Origin: Anolis sagrei
Taxonomy: Eukaryota > Chordata > Lepidosauria > Squamata > Anolidae
Direction: 5' to 3'
Assembly (NCBI RefSeq): GCF_037176765.1
Contig: NC_090023.1
Coordinates: forward strand, 7,671,542-7,735,541
Length of the DNA: 64,000 bases
Of this stretch, positions 44,826 to 54,961 are shown in pieces. Position numbers and translations under genes: made by a program. Within the stretch, counting starts at the first letter, position 1. Each line of letters begins with the position of its first letter. The notes under the pieces were generated by a model. It made no database searches, had not been told where the DNA came from, and saw only the letters and a list, made by a program, of their open reading frames with translations.

Positions 44826-45111
44826 ATTAAAAGGAAAAAGTCAAGGATTGAGAAATGTCATATTTTTGGATTACAACTCCCAATATCTTCTGATTCTGGA
44901 GGGTTTGGGGTTATTGTTTTAAAAAGTCCTAATTCAAAGCTGTGTCAAAAGTAAGCACCCCAAAAACCATGTGTGTTCAAATGTGTTGGGTTAATACAAC
45001 CAATAGCTCTGCCATCTTTGCCAACCAGACCTTTCAGTTGACTCACAAGGTTATGTTAGTTTACTTAGAAGTAAGTTCTGTACTCATACCAGTCTCATTC
45101 TCTTCCGTCAG

Positions 45112-45300
45112 GAGAGCTGTGGAGTCACCGTCTGCCATGGCAAGATCTTCATCCTGGGAGGTAGAGATGAGAACGGGCAAGGCACTGACAAGGTCTTCGC
45201 TTTGGATGTGGCAACAGGCACCCTAGAACCACAGCCCCCTCTGCAGCGCTGCACCAGTTACCATGGATGTGGGACCATCCTGAGGCACACAAGTAGATGA
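45112..45300 (+). CDS. KLHL35: KLHL35 final coding exon
   Basis: After 'cttccgtcag' it encodes ESCGVTVCHGKIFILGGRDE and LQRCTSYHGCGTILRHTSR, then TGA at 45298-45300. The end matches the human 'LQRCTSSHGC' block. 189 bp including the stop. Confidence 0.93.
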   Translation, partial: ESCGVTVCHGKIFILGGRDENGQGTDKVFALDVATGTLEPQPPLQRCTSYHGCGTILRHTSR

Positions 45301-45484
45301 CATGGTGCCTGTTGGTCTCCTTCCCTCTTCCCCATGACACTTCCAACCCATCTCAAAAGGACACTGAGTTGGGATGCCCCCTTCCCTGCAAAAGGTGGAT
45401 TCCTCCCCTACATATTATGGGAATCTTTGTGCCAAGTGTGGTCTTGAGGTCTGTGACTGCTTATGTGAGTGCTGATCTCCTTCA
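45301..45484 (+). other. KLHL35: KLHL35 3' UTR (proximal part)
   Basis: Unique sequence after the stop up to a SINE. No AATAAA is visible in it, so the transcript probably ends within or beyond the SINE. Confidence 0.45.
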
Positions 45485-46175
45485 CTTTATTTATTTATTA
45501 TTTATTTATTTACAGTATTTATATTCCACCCGTCTCACCCCGCAGGGGACTCGGGACAGATTACAATGCACATACACATGGCAAACATTCGATTCCAGTT
45601 AGATATACAACATAGATAGACAGATGTAGAGGCAAAAGGAAGGAAAAAGGAAGAGGGCCCAACCAAGGGCAAGATGGATGGACTGGCTTGAACCTGAAGG
45701 AGCTGGGGGTGGTGACAGCCGACAGGGAGCTCTGGTGTGGGCTGGTTCACGAGGTCACAAAGAGTCGGAAGTGACTGAACGAATGAACAACAACAGAGGC
45801 AATCTAACATTCCATCTGTGCCCAAGCTTTTCCAACTTCTGGATTCTGGCTCAATTTTGGCCACAGGGGGAGCTGCCACTTCACCGTCCATTGTGACACC
45901 GAGTCTTTGATGAAGTACTTTCTCATTCTTCTGCATGCTGCTGGAAGGTTTTATGGCATCATAAATTAGTTAAATTACACCCCCCCACATACACACATAA
46001 GTAGTACCTAAATTTCCTACTTGACAAATGCAGCTTTCGGCTGCATAAGTCAACAGCAAGCTAGACGAATGGCCGGAAGCTCACTGGCCCAGGCTGGCTT
46101 CGAACTCATGACCTCTTCGTCAGTAGTGATTTAATGCAGCTAGCTCTCAGGTAACTGCATCACAGCTCGGTCCCC
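45485..46175 (-). mobile_element. tRNA-derived SINE (type 2), split by BovB
   Basis: The tail is at 45485-45600 and the tRNA-like head at about 46070-46170 ('gcagctagctctcaggtaac'). A BovB piece interrupts it at 45636-45794. Confidence 0.75.
45636..45794 (+). mobile_element. BovB 3' fragment nested in SINE, 8 bp target duplication
   Basis: The BovB end carries 'gagctgggggtggtgacagc' and 'gaatgaacaacaac'. 'agaggcaa' flanks it at 45628-45635 and 45795-45802. The copy at 44113 shows the empty site. Confidence 0.9.
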
Positions 46176-46311
46176 TGCTCCTTCTCCTATGTTATTCTTC
46201 CACTTCCTCTTTCCTCTTCTCTTCCTCTCTTTTTTTTTCTCCTTCATCTTTTCCTTCTCCCACTACTTGTCCTCTTCCTCCTTCCTCTGAAGTTAGAGAA
46301 GGACAGATTTC

Positions 46312-46485
46312 AGTTCAACATTAGAAGGAAATTCGTGACAGAGCACTTCATCAATGAAACCAATGGTAGGGGTCTCCTTCTCTGGACAGCTGCCTGCTGG
46401 GGATGCTTCAGTTGGAGATTATGCATTGAGTAGTTGGTTGGACTAGATGTCCCATAGGACTCCTTCCAACTCTGTGATCCTATGA
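46312..46485 (+). mobile_element. CR1-type LINE tail (diverged subfamily)
   Basis: 'atttcagttcaacattagaa' to 'ccaactctgtgatcctatga'. Confidence 0.55.
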
Positions 46486-46574
46486 CTCCCTTCTCCTTCA
46501 TTCTTTTTTCCTTGCCTTCTATCTCATTTTTCTTTGCCTGGTTTCTTGTCAGTGTTGCATTAAAGTCAACATTG

Positions 46575-46742
46575 ACACTGAAATACAACACCGCCTGAGC
46601 TCTGCGAGTGCAGCATTCTTCCGAATGAAGCACAGAGTGGTTGCGGACTGGGACATCCGTAGGGATACCAAGGTGCTTGTTTATACAGCTATTGTCCTCC
46701 CAACCCTGCTATATGCCTGCGAAATGTGGACTATCTACAGAC
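46575..46742 (+). mobile_element. LINE RT thumb fragment (probably family Z)
   Basis: Encodes DTKVLVYTAIVLPTLLYACE followed by MWTIYRRH, a conserved non-LTR RT C-terminal motif. Confidence 0.65.
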
Positions 46743-46745
46743 GTC

Positions 46746-47074
46746 ACACTCATAGAATCATAGAATCAAACAGTTGGAAGAGACCTCATGGGCCATCCAG
46801 TCCAACCCCATTCTGCCAAGAAGCAGGAATATTGCATTCAAATCACCCCTGACAGATGGCTATCCAGCCTCTGCTTAAAAGCTTCCAAAGAAGAAGCCTC
46901 CACCACACTCCGGGGCAGAGAGTTCCACTGCTGAACAGCTCTCACAGTCAGGAAGTTCTTCCTCATGTTCAGATGGATTCTCCTTTCTTGTAGTTTGAAG
47001 CCATTGTTTCGCATTCTCGTCTCCAGGGAAGCAGAAAACAAGCTTGCTCCCTCCTCCCTGTGACTTCCTCTTGA
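46746..47074 (-). mobile_element. CR1 LINE 3' end
   Basis: Antisense CR1 tail and C-terminal coding region, starting 'catagaatcatagaatcaaa'. Confidence 0.9.
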
Positions 47075-47540
47075 AAGGGTCTTTGAGCAAAATTTGCAAA
47101 TGCTAAGGGGCTTTAAAATGAAAAGCCAGCAAATCAGCAAATTCGCAATAAGCTGAGCAGGAACGGAGTGCAGGAAATACAGACAGGAAGGAATGGTGGT
47201 TTCTGTTACTTTCTTTTGTTAAAGGTCAAAAATGTTTTTCTTGAAAGCGCAGAGGTCGCATGTACAGAAAGATACTTTCCATCAAAAAGGTCAAAATTAT
47301 TATTCACAAGAGGGGTTTTCCCCATGCGTTTGTTTGTACTGAGGTATAAAGTTTGCAGATTTCAGGGGAGAAGGGTGGCGGTCATTTTGAAGGGCAACAT
47401 CTGCGCATGCTGCCGGCTGTCCGTCGTTTCTTCATGAAGAAACTAAAATAAAAACCTTGTTTTTTTATCTTTCATTGGGACTGACTCCTTCCTTCCGCGC
47501 TCCCACGACCTGGACCTGGAAAGGCCCAATCAAGGGTCTC
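47075..47540. other. unassigned stretch
   Basis: No gene or repeat recognised. Confidence 0.4.
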
Positions 47541-47544
47541 TAAC

Positions 47545-47833
47545 ACTCTCACATATTTATACATGGCTATCATATCTCCTCTCATCCTTCTCTTCTTCAG
47601 GCTAAACATGCCCAGCTCCTTAAGCCGCTCCTCATAGGGCTTGTTCTCCAGACCCTTGATCATTTTAGTCGCCCTCCTTTGGACACTTTTCAGCTTGTCA
47701 ATATCTCTCTTCAGTTGTGGTGCCCAGACCGCTATGAAGTCGTAACGAAACTAATGTTATGGTTGGGGGTCACCACAACATGTGGAACTGTATTAAGATG
47801 TTGTGGTATTAGGAATGTTGAGAAACACTGACT
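47545..47833 (-). mobile_element. CR1 internal fragment and hAT end
   Basis: 47545-47728 is antisense CR1 RT C-terminus. 47729-47830 is the hAT terminus 'gttgagaaacactg'. Confidence 0.75.
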
Positions 47834-47835
47834 TA

Positions 47836-47981
47836 GGGCCCTTCCAGACAGGCACTATAGCCCAGGATTTGATCCCAGGATTTTTGTTTACCCCAAGTTA
47901 TCTGGCAGTGCAGACTAATCCAGTTTAAAGCAGAAAACCTGGGGTCAGATTCTGGGATATAAGGCCTGTCTGGAAGGACCC
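47836..47981. mobile_element. MITE with TTA target duplication (Harbinger-like)
   Basis: Inverted ends 'gggcccttccagacaggc' and 'gcctgtctggaaggaccc'. TTA is present at 47833-47835 and 47982-47984, as expected for PIF/Harbinger. Confidence 0.7.
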
Positions 47982-48300
47982 TTAGAGGTCTCTCATTCAT
48001 GGGGTCTCCATGAGCCAAAGCAGCTAATGACAACAAAAAACAGTTCCCAGTCAGGCCTCCTTCCCATTATAAAGATGCATCAACACCATTTTATTTTAAC
48101 TTTTAGGAGATGTTGCCTGTGGATTCTGGGTCAGAATTGAAAGGCGAGTATTTAAGAATAGCATTTAAGAACAGCAGAATGGGGTTGCCCAAAGTTGCAG
48201 GGTATTCGATTAGGGCTGGGCGGTTTCGTTCGTTAATTTTGTAATTCGTTATTAATTCGTTTTTTTAAATAATGAAGCAATATTGAACCATTCAGGAGCA

Positions 48301-49371
48301 CTCAGTTCTTGTGGGTTTTTTCGGGCTATATGGCCATGTTCTAGAGGCATTTCTCCTGACGTTTCGCCTGCATCTATGGCAAGCATCCTCAGAGGGTCTG
48401 TTGCAATTAGTACAATGGGTTTATATATCTGTGGAATGGTTGGGGTGGGGCAAGGAGCTCTTCCCTGCTGCAGTTAGGTGTGAATGTTAGCTAATCACCT
48501 TCATTAGCATTTGAAGGCCTGCCTGAGTCTGGGAAAATCTGTTGCTGGGAGTTGTTAATCTGTGCCTGGTTTCTTCCTCTCTGATGTTTAGCTGTTAAAA
48601 TTTTAGAGTTTTTTAAAACTGGTAGCCAGATTTTGTTCATTTTCATGGTCTCTTCCTTTCTGTTGAAATTGTCCACATGCTTGTGGATTTCAATGGCTTC
48701 TTTGTGTAGTCTGACATGGTGGTTGTTGGTGTAGTCCAGCATTTCTGTGTTCTCAAATAATATGCTGTGTCCAGGCTGGTTCATCAGGTGCTCTGCTATG
48801 GCTGACTTCTCTGGTTGAAGTAGTCTGCAGTGCCTTTCATGTTCCTTGATGCGTGTCTGGGCGCTGCGTTTCTGCGTTTGTGCATTTCTGGGCACAGAAA
48901 TGCTGGACTACACCAACAACCACCATGTCAGACTACACAGAGAAGCCATTGAAATCCACAAGCATGTGGACAATTTCAACAGAAAGGAAGAGACCATGAA
49001 AATGAACAAAATCTGGCTACCAGTTTTAAAAAACTCTAAAATTTTAACAGCTAAACATCAGAGAGGAAGAAACCAGGCACAGATTAACAACTCCCAGCAA
49101 CAGATTTTCCCAGACTCAGGCAGGCCTTCAAATGCTAATGAAGGTGATTAGCTAACATTCACACCTAACTGCAGCAGGGAAGAGCTCCTTGCCCCACCCC
49201 AACCATTCCACAGATATATAAACCCATTGTACTAATTGCAACAGACCCTCTGAGGATGCTTGCCATAGATGCAGGCGAAACGTCAGGAGAAATGCCTCTA
49301 GAACATGGCCATATAGCCCGAAAAAACCCACAAGAACTGAGTGATTCCGGCCATGAAAGCCTTCGACAATA
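48301..49371. mobile_element. 1.07 kb palindromic PLE insertion, 12 bp target duplication
   Basis: Two long arms (about 48305-48748 and 48894-49341) are near-identical reverse complements. Each carries the end of the PLE endonuclease frame (NRKEETMKMNKIWLPVLKNS), the 3' UTR and the hammerhead-like core. A 145 bp spacer holds 'QPEKSAIAEHLMNQPGHSIL' on the - strand. 'cattcaggagca' flanks it at 48289-48300 and 49372-49383. Confidence 0.92.
49247..49287 (+). ncRNA. hammerhead-ribozyme-like core in PLE 3' end
   Basis: In order: stem I half CCT, CTGAGGA (49250-49256), one extra T, stem II GCTTGC/GCAGGC around loop CATAGAT, GAAA (49277-49280), CGTC, then AGG. This fits the CUGANGA...GAAA...UH plan, with one extra base before stem II and no loop in stem III. 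PLEs of other animals are known to carry hammerheads in their end repeats. Cleavage is not shown by the sequence. Confidence 0.5.
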
Positions 49372-49807
49372 CATTCAGGAGCAACTAAAAATCAAAACGA
49401 ATTTTTCAATTTGTTTCGTAATTGTTTCGTAATTGTTTCGAAATTGTTTCGAAATCGTTTCGTTATTATTTCCGGATGTCTGGTGCAAGTTTTATAGTTG
49501 TTGTTTGTTTTATCAGTGAAAAAAAATACAATTATCACACCAACAGACAACAACAGAGGGAGAGGGAAGCTTTGGAAGTTCCCCCTGTCCCATTTGGAGG
49601 TTTTTTTAGCGTATTGCGCAATTGCGTCCACCATTAACGAATCGATTCGTAATAGATTCGTAATTGTTTCGTAATTGTTTCATAATTTACGAAATTTCGT
49701 AAATTTCAAACTTTGTTAAAGAAATATTTCGGAATTCTTTTAAAAATCGAAACGCAAAAACCCCCTAAAAACGAATTTTTCCGTGGTTGCCCAGCCCTAT
49801 ATTCGAT

Positions 49808-50505
49808 CTCTAAAGCCACAAATTTAGGAATCTGTTTTAGTGTATTAGTGTCATCCAGGGCTATGATTTTTGCCATCCTAAAAAAACCCCCTATCTCCCT
49901 GCGGCGTCGGCCTGTTTCTTCCTAGCGGACCAATTTAACGGTCCTCGGCCCCCAAATTAGCCATCATTATCTCTCTTTTTTGCAGCTCCCAGATGGCGGG
50001 GGTGACCCTTAATCTCTGTTAATCGCCTGGCATCGCTTGGCTCAGCTGGGGCCCTTCCATGCTGCTCTTTGTTGCTCTTTTGAGGCGTCCGCTATCGATT
50101 CTCAGCAGACGGAGGCACACCTCATTTTAAAGCGCATACATATACAATGAAATCTACAAAGGATGGAGAATGGAGAGTGGAAATTGTTGAGATTAGCTGC
50201 CCTTTAGCGTGGTACTCCTGCAAACTGACGAATGTCTAAATGAGAGAGAGAAAGGGATTTAAATAGAGTCGGCACACGTCTTAGTGAGAAATGAATGGGC
50301 CTTGGGGACACAAAACGCATCAACGGCACAAAATGGGCTCGTTTATTAATCAGACAAGAGAAGCTACAATGCTGTGGCCGATTTGACACTGGCATATAAA
50401 TCTCTGCTACTGTAATTATATTGGAAGCTGTAGCATGGTAACTGGACTCTGCCATGGGATAGCTCTCCCCAATCTCCAGGTAATGACTTATCATGGGGCC
50501 CAGGT
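49808..50505. other. repeat-free island
   Basis: Nearly 700 bp without recognisable transposon sequence or a convincing open frame. It contains 'cagatggcggggg' (YY1-like) at about 49990 and several AT-rich homeobox-type cores. A conserved regulatory element is possible. Confidence 0.4.
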
Positions 50506-51150
50506 ACTATGTACTTATTTAGGCAATCCCTTGTAGCCTGAGGATGATGGTCCTCCAAGTGTAGTGTCTTGGCGCTGGGTCCGTAGGTGGCTGTGGAGCC
50601 CTATTCTTGGCCCACATGTTCTCCCGCAGTGAGGACATCGGTTTCCAAGTGGAAGGCGGTCTTCCAAGATCGGTGTACTGGTGGTGGGTCCGTAGGTGAC
50701 TGTGGAGCTCTATTCTTGACCAGCATGTTCTCCCGCAGTGAGGACATTGCTTCCCAGGTGGAAGCAGTCCTGGTCAGGGTTGGCTTGATGCGCCTTAATC
50801 TTGGCACGTTTCTCCCTTTCACCCTCTGTTCATGCCTCTGCAGCACTGCTGGTCACAGCTGACCTCCAGTTAGAATGCTCAAGGACCAGGGCTTCCCAGT
50901 TCTCAGTGACTGTGCCACAGTTTTTAAGATTGACTTTAAGCCCATCTTTAAATCTCTTTTCCTGCCCTCCAATGTTCAGTTTTCCATCCTTGAGTTCGGA
51001 GTAGAGCAACTGCTTTGGGAGACAGTGATCGGGCATTCGGACAGCATGGCCAGTCCAGCGGAGTTGATGGAGTAGGAGCATCACTTCAGTGCTGGTGGTC
51101 TTTGCTTCTTCCAGTACGCTGACATTTGTCCGCCTGTCTGACATTTGTCC
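50505..51150 (-). mobile_element. LINE fragment, family Z C-terminus
   Basis: The - strand encodes LHQLRWTGHAVRMPDHCLPK and GGQEKRFKDGLKVNLKNC. Confidence 0.7.
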
Positions 51151-51562
51151 GCCTGTCAACTCCAAAACTGACCTTGAGTTTTGGAGTTGTAGTTCAGCTA
51201 CATCCAGAGAGCACTGTGGATTCAAATAATGATAGACCAAACTTGGCACGAATACTCTTTTTTCCTGCCCTCCAATGTTCAGTTTTCCATCCTTGAGTTC
51301 GGAGTAGAGCAACTGCTTTGGGAGACAGTGATCAGGCATTCGGACAGCATGGCCAGTCCAGCGGAGTTGATGGAGTAGGAGCATCGCTTCAGTGCTGGTG
51401 GTCTTTGCTTCTTCCAGTACGCTGACATTTGTCCACCTGTCTGACATTTGTCCGCTTGTCAACTCCAAAACTGACCTTGAGTTTTGGAATTGTAGTTCAG
51501 CTACATCCAAAGAGCACTGTGGACTCAAATAATGATAGACCAAACTTGGCACGAATACTCAA
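50957..51562. repeat. tandem duplication of a LINE/hAT junction, about 300 bp unit
   Basis: Two copies (about 50957-51256 and 51258-51562) of family-Z LINE end plus hAT module, differing at only a handful of sites. Confidence 0.85.
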
Positions 51563-51564
51563 TA

Positions 51565-51740
51565 TGCCCAAATGTGAACACTGGTGGAGTTTGGGGAAAA
51601 TAGACCTTGACTTTTGGGAGTAGTAGTTGCTGGGATTTATAATTCACCTACAATCAAAAAGCATTCTAAACACAGCCCACAACGGAGCTGCACCAAATTT
51701 GGCACACTACGTACCTGGCCAATGTTGCATACTGGTGGGG
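51565..51740. mobile_element. hAT module continuation
   Basis: 'ggagtttggggaaaatagac' and 'tgctgggatttataattcac' are the shared hAT-type module. Confidence 0.6.
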
Positions 51741-51747
51741 TTGTGTG

Positions 51748-52056
51748 CAAGGGGTGGCTCAACCCATTACGCAAAGTAAGCCTTTGCAGTAGAGTTGATT
51801 TTGCCCAGGGGTGCTCTTGAGGCGCTCTTGGGGGAAAATAGACCTTGACATATGCGAGTTGTAGTTACTAGGATGTATAGTTCACCTACAATCAAAGAGC
51901 ATTCTGAACTCCACCAATGATGGAAATGAACCACCAAATATGGCACACAGAACTCCCACGACGAACAGAAAATATAGATCAGTGATTGGTTGGGGGGGGG
52001 GGGGGGTGCCAAAATACTGTTTGCTTACTGTTGAAAGTTACCTAGGGCCACCTCTG
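51748..52056. mobile_element. short non-autonomous hAT, 8 bp target duplication
   Basis: Ends 'caaggggtggctc' and 'gggccacctctg', same family as 37513-38380 but without the GC-rich interior. 'gttgtgtg' flanks it at 51740-51747 and 52057-52064. Confidence 0.88.
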
Positions 52057-52149
52057 GTTGTGTGGAGCTGTTTTTTAATTCTGGGAGTTGTAGTTCACCA
52101 ACACTCAGCACTCAGCCAATCATTCTGAGAATGCTATGTCCCAGAGCCA

Positions 52150-52480
52150 GGATTTCACTGGCTTTCTGAAAGTCAGAAGGGAAGGGGCAGATCTAATCTC
52201 CATCGGGAGAGAGTTCCACAGCCAAGGGGCCACCACCGAGAAGGCCCCGTCTCTCGTCCCCACCAGATGCGATTGCGAAGGTGGTGGGACCAAAAGCAGG
52301 CCCCTCCAGAAGATCTTAACAACCTTGATGGTTCGTAGGGGAGAATCCGTTTGGACAGGTAAACTGGGCCGGAGCCGTTTAGGGATTTATAGGTCAACAC
52401 CAGCACTTTGAATTGTGCTCGGTAGCTAATTGGCATCCAGTGGAGCTGACGCAACAGAGGAGTACCAAACTGGGGATGGA
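52150..52480 (-). mobile_element. L2 LINE 3' fragment
   Basis: Antisense to the L2 C-terminal region (LHWMPISYRAQFKVLVLTYK). Confidence 0.85.
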
Positions 52481-52489
52481 ACTAGTAAA

Positions 52490-52770
52490 TTTGCCACACA
52501 TAACTTGTCTCAGGAACAGCCCTCCCCTTGACTGAGAGGCTAGTCGAGAGGCTGGCCAATCACAACGGAGGAAGGCTTTTGGTGGGAGATTCTCCATCTG
52601 CTTCCAAAAAGGAAGAGAAGGACAGGTGGCGAGATTCTCAGCCTTTTCTGCCAAAGGGGTTCCTAAGACCATCAGAAATATGTGTTTTCTGATGGTCTTT
52701 GGCGACCTCTCTGAAACCCCCTTTGACACCGCCTCCCAGGGTCCCAAACCCCAAGTTGAGAAGCTGCTCT
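52490..52770. mobile_element. hAT end fragment
   Basis: 'tttctgatggtctttggcga' and 'ccccaagttgagaagctgc' are the right part of the Charlie-type family. Confidence 0.65.
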
Positions 52771-52809
52771 AATGTCACTTCTTTCAAGGGTGAAAAGGAA
52801 GCATTAGAG

Positions 52810-53633
52810 CAGTGTGTCTCAACCTTCTTAATGCTGTGACCCCTTAATAGAGTTCCTCATGTTGTGGTGACCCCCAACCATAACATTATTTTTGTTGCTA
52901 CTTCATAACTAATTTTGCTGCTGTTATGAATGGTAATGTAAATATCTGATATACAGGATGTATCTTCATTCACTGGACCAAATTGAGCACACATATCCGA
53001 TACGCCCAAATTTGAATGCTGGTGGAGTTGGGGCGGGGATAGATTTTGTCATTTGGGAATTGTAGTTGCTGGGATTTATAGTTCACCTACAATCCGAGCA
53101 TTCTGAACTCCACCAATGATGGATTTGAACCAAACTTGGCACACAGAACCATGACCAACAGAAAATATTGGAAGGATTTGGTGGGCTGTGAGTTTTGGAG
53201 TTGTAGTTCACCTACATCCAGAGAACACTGTGGACTCAAACAATGATGGATCTGGATCAAACTTGGCACACATACTCCATATGCTGAAATATGAGCACTG
53301 GTGGAGTTTGGGGGAAAATAGACCTTGACATTTGGGAGTTGTAGTTTCTGGGATTTATAGTTCACCTACAAGTAAAGAGCACTCTGAACCCCTCCAATGA
53401 TAGAATTGGCCAAACTTCCCACACAGAACCCCTGTGACCAACAGAAAATACTGGAAGGGTTTGGTGGCCATTGACCTCGAGATTGGGAGGACAGGCATAG
53501 AGATCTTCAGCCTCCTCTGCTAAATGTGTTCTTAAGACTATCTGAAATGTTTTCTGATGGTGTTTTGGCGACCCCTCTTGACATCTCCTCGTGACTCCCC
53601 CAGGGGTCCTAACCCCCAAGTTGAGAAACACTG
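52810..53633 (+). mobile_element. non-autonomous hAT (Charlie-type), 8 bp target duplication
   Basis: Ends 'cagtgtgtctcaacc' and 'ggttgagaaacactg'-type ('aagttgagaaacactg'). 'cattagag' flanks it at 52802-52809 and 53634-53641. The target is an antisense CR1 remnant (52770-52809 and 53642-53690). Confidence 0.92.
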
Positions 53634-53791
53634 CATTAGAGGGAAGCATCCTCTGGGTTCGTTCACTTAACCAATTACAGATTGGATAAGTGAACCAATC
53701 TGCTATTGGTTCACTTCTCCTTCCACAAATGTCACATTGTTAAAAAAAGTTGTATATTTTCCCTTGGGATCATATTAAAAAAACTGAACCA

Positions 53792-53797
53792 TTTATT
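53792..53797 (-). terminator. candidate poly(A) signal of the coiled-coil gene
   Basis: AATAAA on the - strand, about 195 bp downstream of the stop codon. Confidence 0.4.
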
Positions 53798-53991
53798 CTT
53801 GTATTTATCTATTTATATGTCTGGTTTATTACTGGAATAACCTGTGCATAAGTGCAAAAACATAGTTACTTTTTTTTTTAAAAAAAGAAACAACATCAAA
53901 TTATTAATGTTCTGACATTTTGTTTAAAATCCATAGATTTCTAACATTGCCATCAGTTTGTAGTAATGTTGAAATCTAGACAGCCTGCTTC

Positions 53992-54897
53992 TCAAAATGG
54001 CAGGAGACCTTCGTTCCGCCAGCTCAGGTAATGAGAAAGCCCTTGCACAAGTTTTGCAATGTTCTCTTCACTGAGAAACAACTGGAGCATGTCGGAGATG
54101 AACTCTTCATTGTAAAAATAGGTATACATAAGGACCAAGAAAAGGAGGACGCTGCAGCCCACCACCAAAATGACCAGGATTTTGCCCAGTTTCCAGAGCC
54201 ACTGCATGACTCGCCTTGTCTTGGATCTGTTCAAGGCAACGTCCACCAGCTTGGCCTCCACGATTTCGTGCATCAAGGAGCCCACTTGCACCCTGTTCTC
54301 TTCGTCCAACCTCATGATGGTGGCCTGTTGGACTGTGCTCTCTAGCTGGGCTTGGAGATCTTTGATATCCTTCCTTTGGCTCTCTCTGAGGAGCAAAAGA
54401 GCTGCGACCTTCTCCTGCAGGTGACAGGATAGCCTCTTCTCCCTGAGGTAGTTACGCTCTGTCTCGTCCAGCTTGTCCTCCAGGGTCTTGAGATGTTTCC
54501 TCACTTCCGTCGAAAGGTTCTGCATTTCTAATAGGTCCTTCTCCTGAGCCGCTTTGTAATCTTGGAAGAGGGCCATTTGGAAGGAGACTTCCTGCAACTC
54601 CCTGTTGAGTTCTTCATTGCCTTTCAACAAGGATTTATTCTGGTTTTCCAGCTCTTCGATCCTCATCTGGGCCTCATCCATCCTTTCTCGGATGTCTTCC
54701 ACCTTCTTCTGCATCTGCTCCATTGTGGTTTTGAATTTTCCTGCGGTCGCTTGCAGGTGTTGGTTCTGGTCTTTGATGCATTTGTTCTCCTTCAGCAACT
54801 CCCGGTTCTCGGTATCAAGACAGGCCACTTCTTCTTTCAGTTCGTCAATCTGATTTCGGAGCTTTTCATTCGACACGGACAGCTCTTCCACCGACAT
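53992..54897 (-). CDS. single-exon coiled-coil tail-anchored protein, TMCO5-like
   Basis: An uninterrupted 301-codon frame. Residues 1-215 are charged heptads (for example MSVEELSVSNEKLRNQIDEL, MRIEELENQNKSLL), predicting a long coiled coil. A basic stretch (NRSKTRR) precedes one membrane segment at about 237-261 (LGKILVILVVGCSVLLFLVL) and a 40-residue tail ending GLLPF. This order, and the tail with its 'LLP' end, resembles transmembrane and coiled-coil domains 5 (TMCO5) proteins, which in mammals are multi-exon. It lacks introns here, so it may be an old functional retrocopy. A possible acceptor 'catcctag' lies 3 bp before the ATG. KASH-type proteins share the layout but end in PPP motifs. 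Confidence 0.72.
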   Translation of the reverse strand: MSVEELSVSNEKLRNQIDELKEEVACLDTENRELLKENKCIKDQNQHLQATAGKFKTTMEQMQKKVEDIRERMDEAQMRIEELENQNKSLLKGNEELNRELQEVSFQMALFQDYKAAQEKDLLEMQNLSTEVRKHLKTLEDKLDETERNYLREKRLSCHLQEKVAALLLLRESQRKDIKDLQAQLESTVQQATIMRLDEENRVQVGSLMHEIVEAKLVDVALNRSKTRRVMQWLWKLGKILVILVVGCSVLLFLVLMYTYFYNEEFISDMLQLFLSEENIAKLVQGLSHYLSWRNEGLLPF

Positions 54898-54953
54898 TGT
54901 CTAGGATGAAGTGGTTCCTTCAGAGCTGGTTACCTTTCCTCCACAAAAAAAAA

Positions 54954-54961
54954 ATGCAAAT
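54954..54961 (-). promoter_or_regulatory. octamer motif upstream of the coiled-coil gene
   Basis: ATTTGCAT on the - strand, 57 bp before the ATG. A perfect octamer match, but a single short motif proves little. Confidence 0.3.

Larger units (their letters stand above)
48211..49799. mobile_element. AT-rich MITE (hAT-type) split by a PLE palindrome
   Basis: Ends 'tagggctgggcggtttcg' and 'ttgcccagccct' are inverted. 'tattcgat' flanks it at 48203-48210 and 49800-49807. The interior repeats 'ttcgtaattg'. Without the PLE it would be about 0.5 kb. Confidence 0.85.

Noticed and set aside
48301-49371. Palindrome considered as an assembly artefact
   Set aside because: The 12 bp target duplication and the similar smaller palindromes elsewhere argue for a real insertion.
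54031-54909. Antisense frames of up to 115 codons across the coiled-coil gene
   Set aside because: Shadows of the heptad-rich coding strand.
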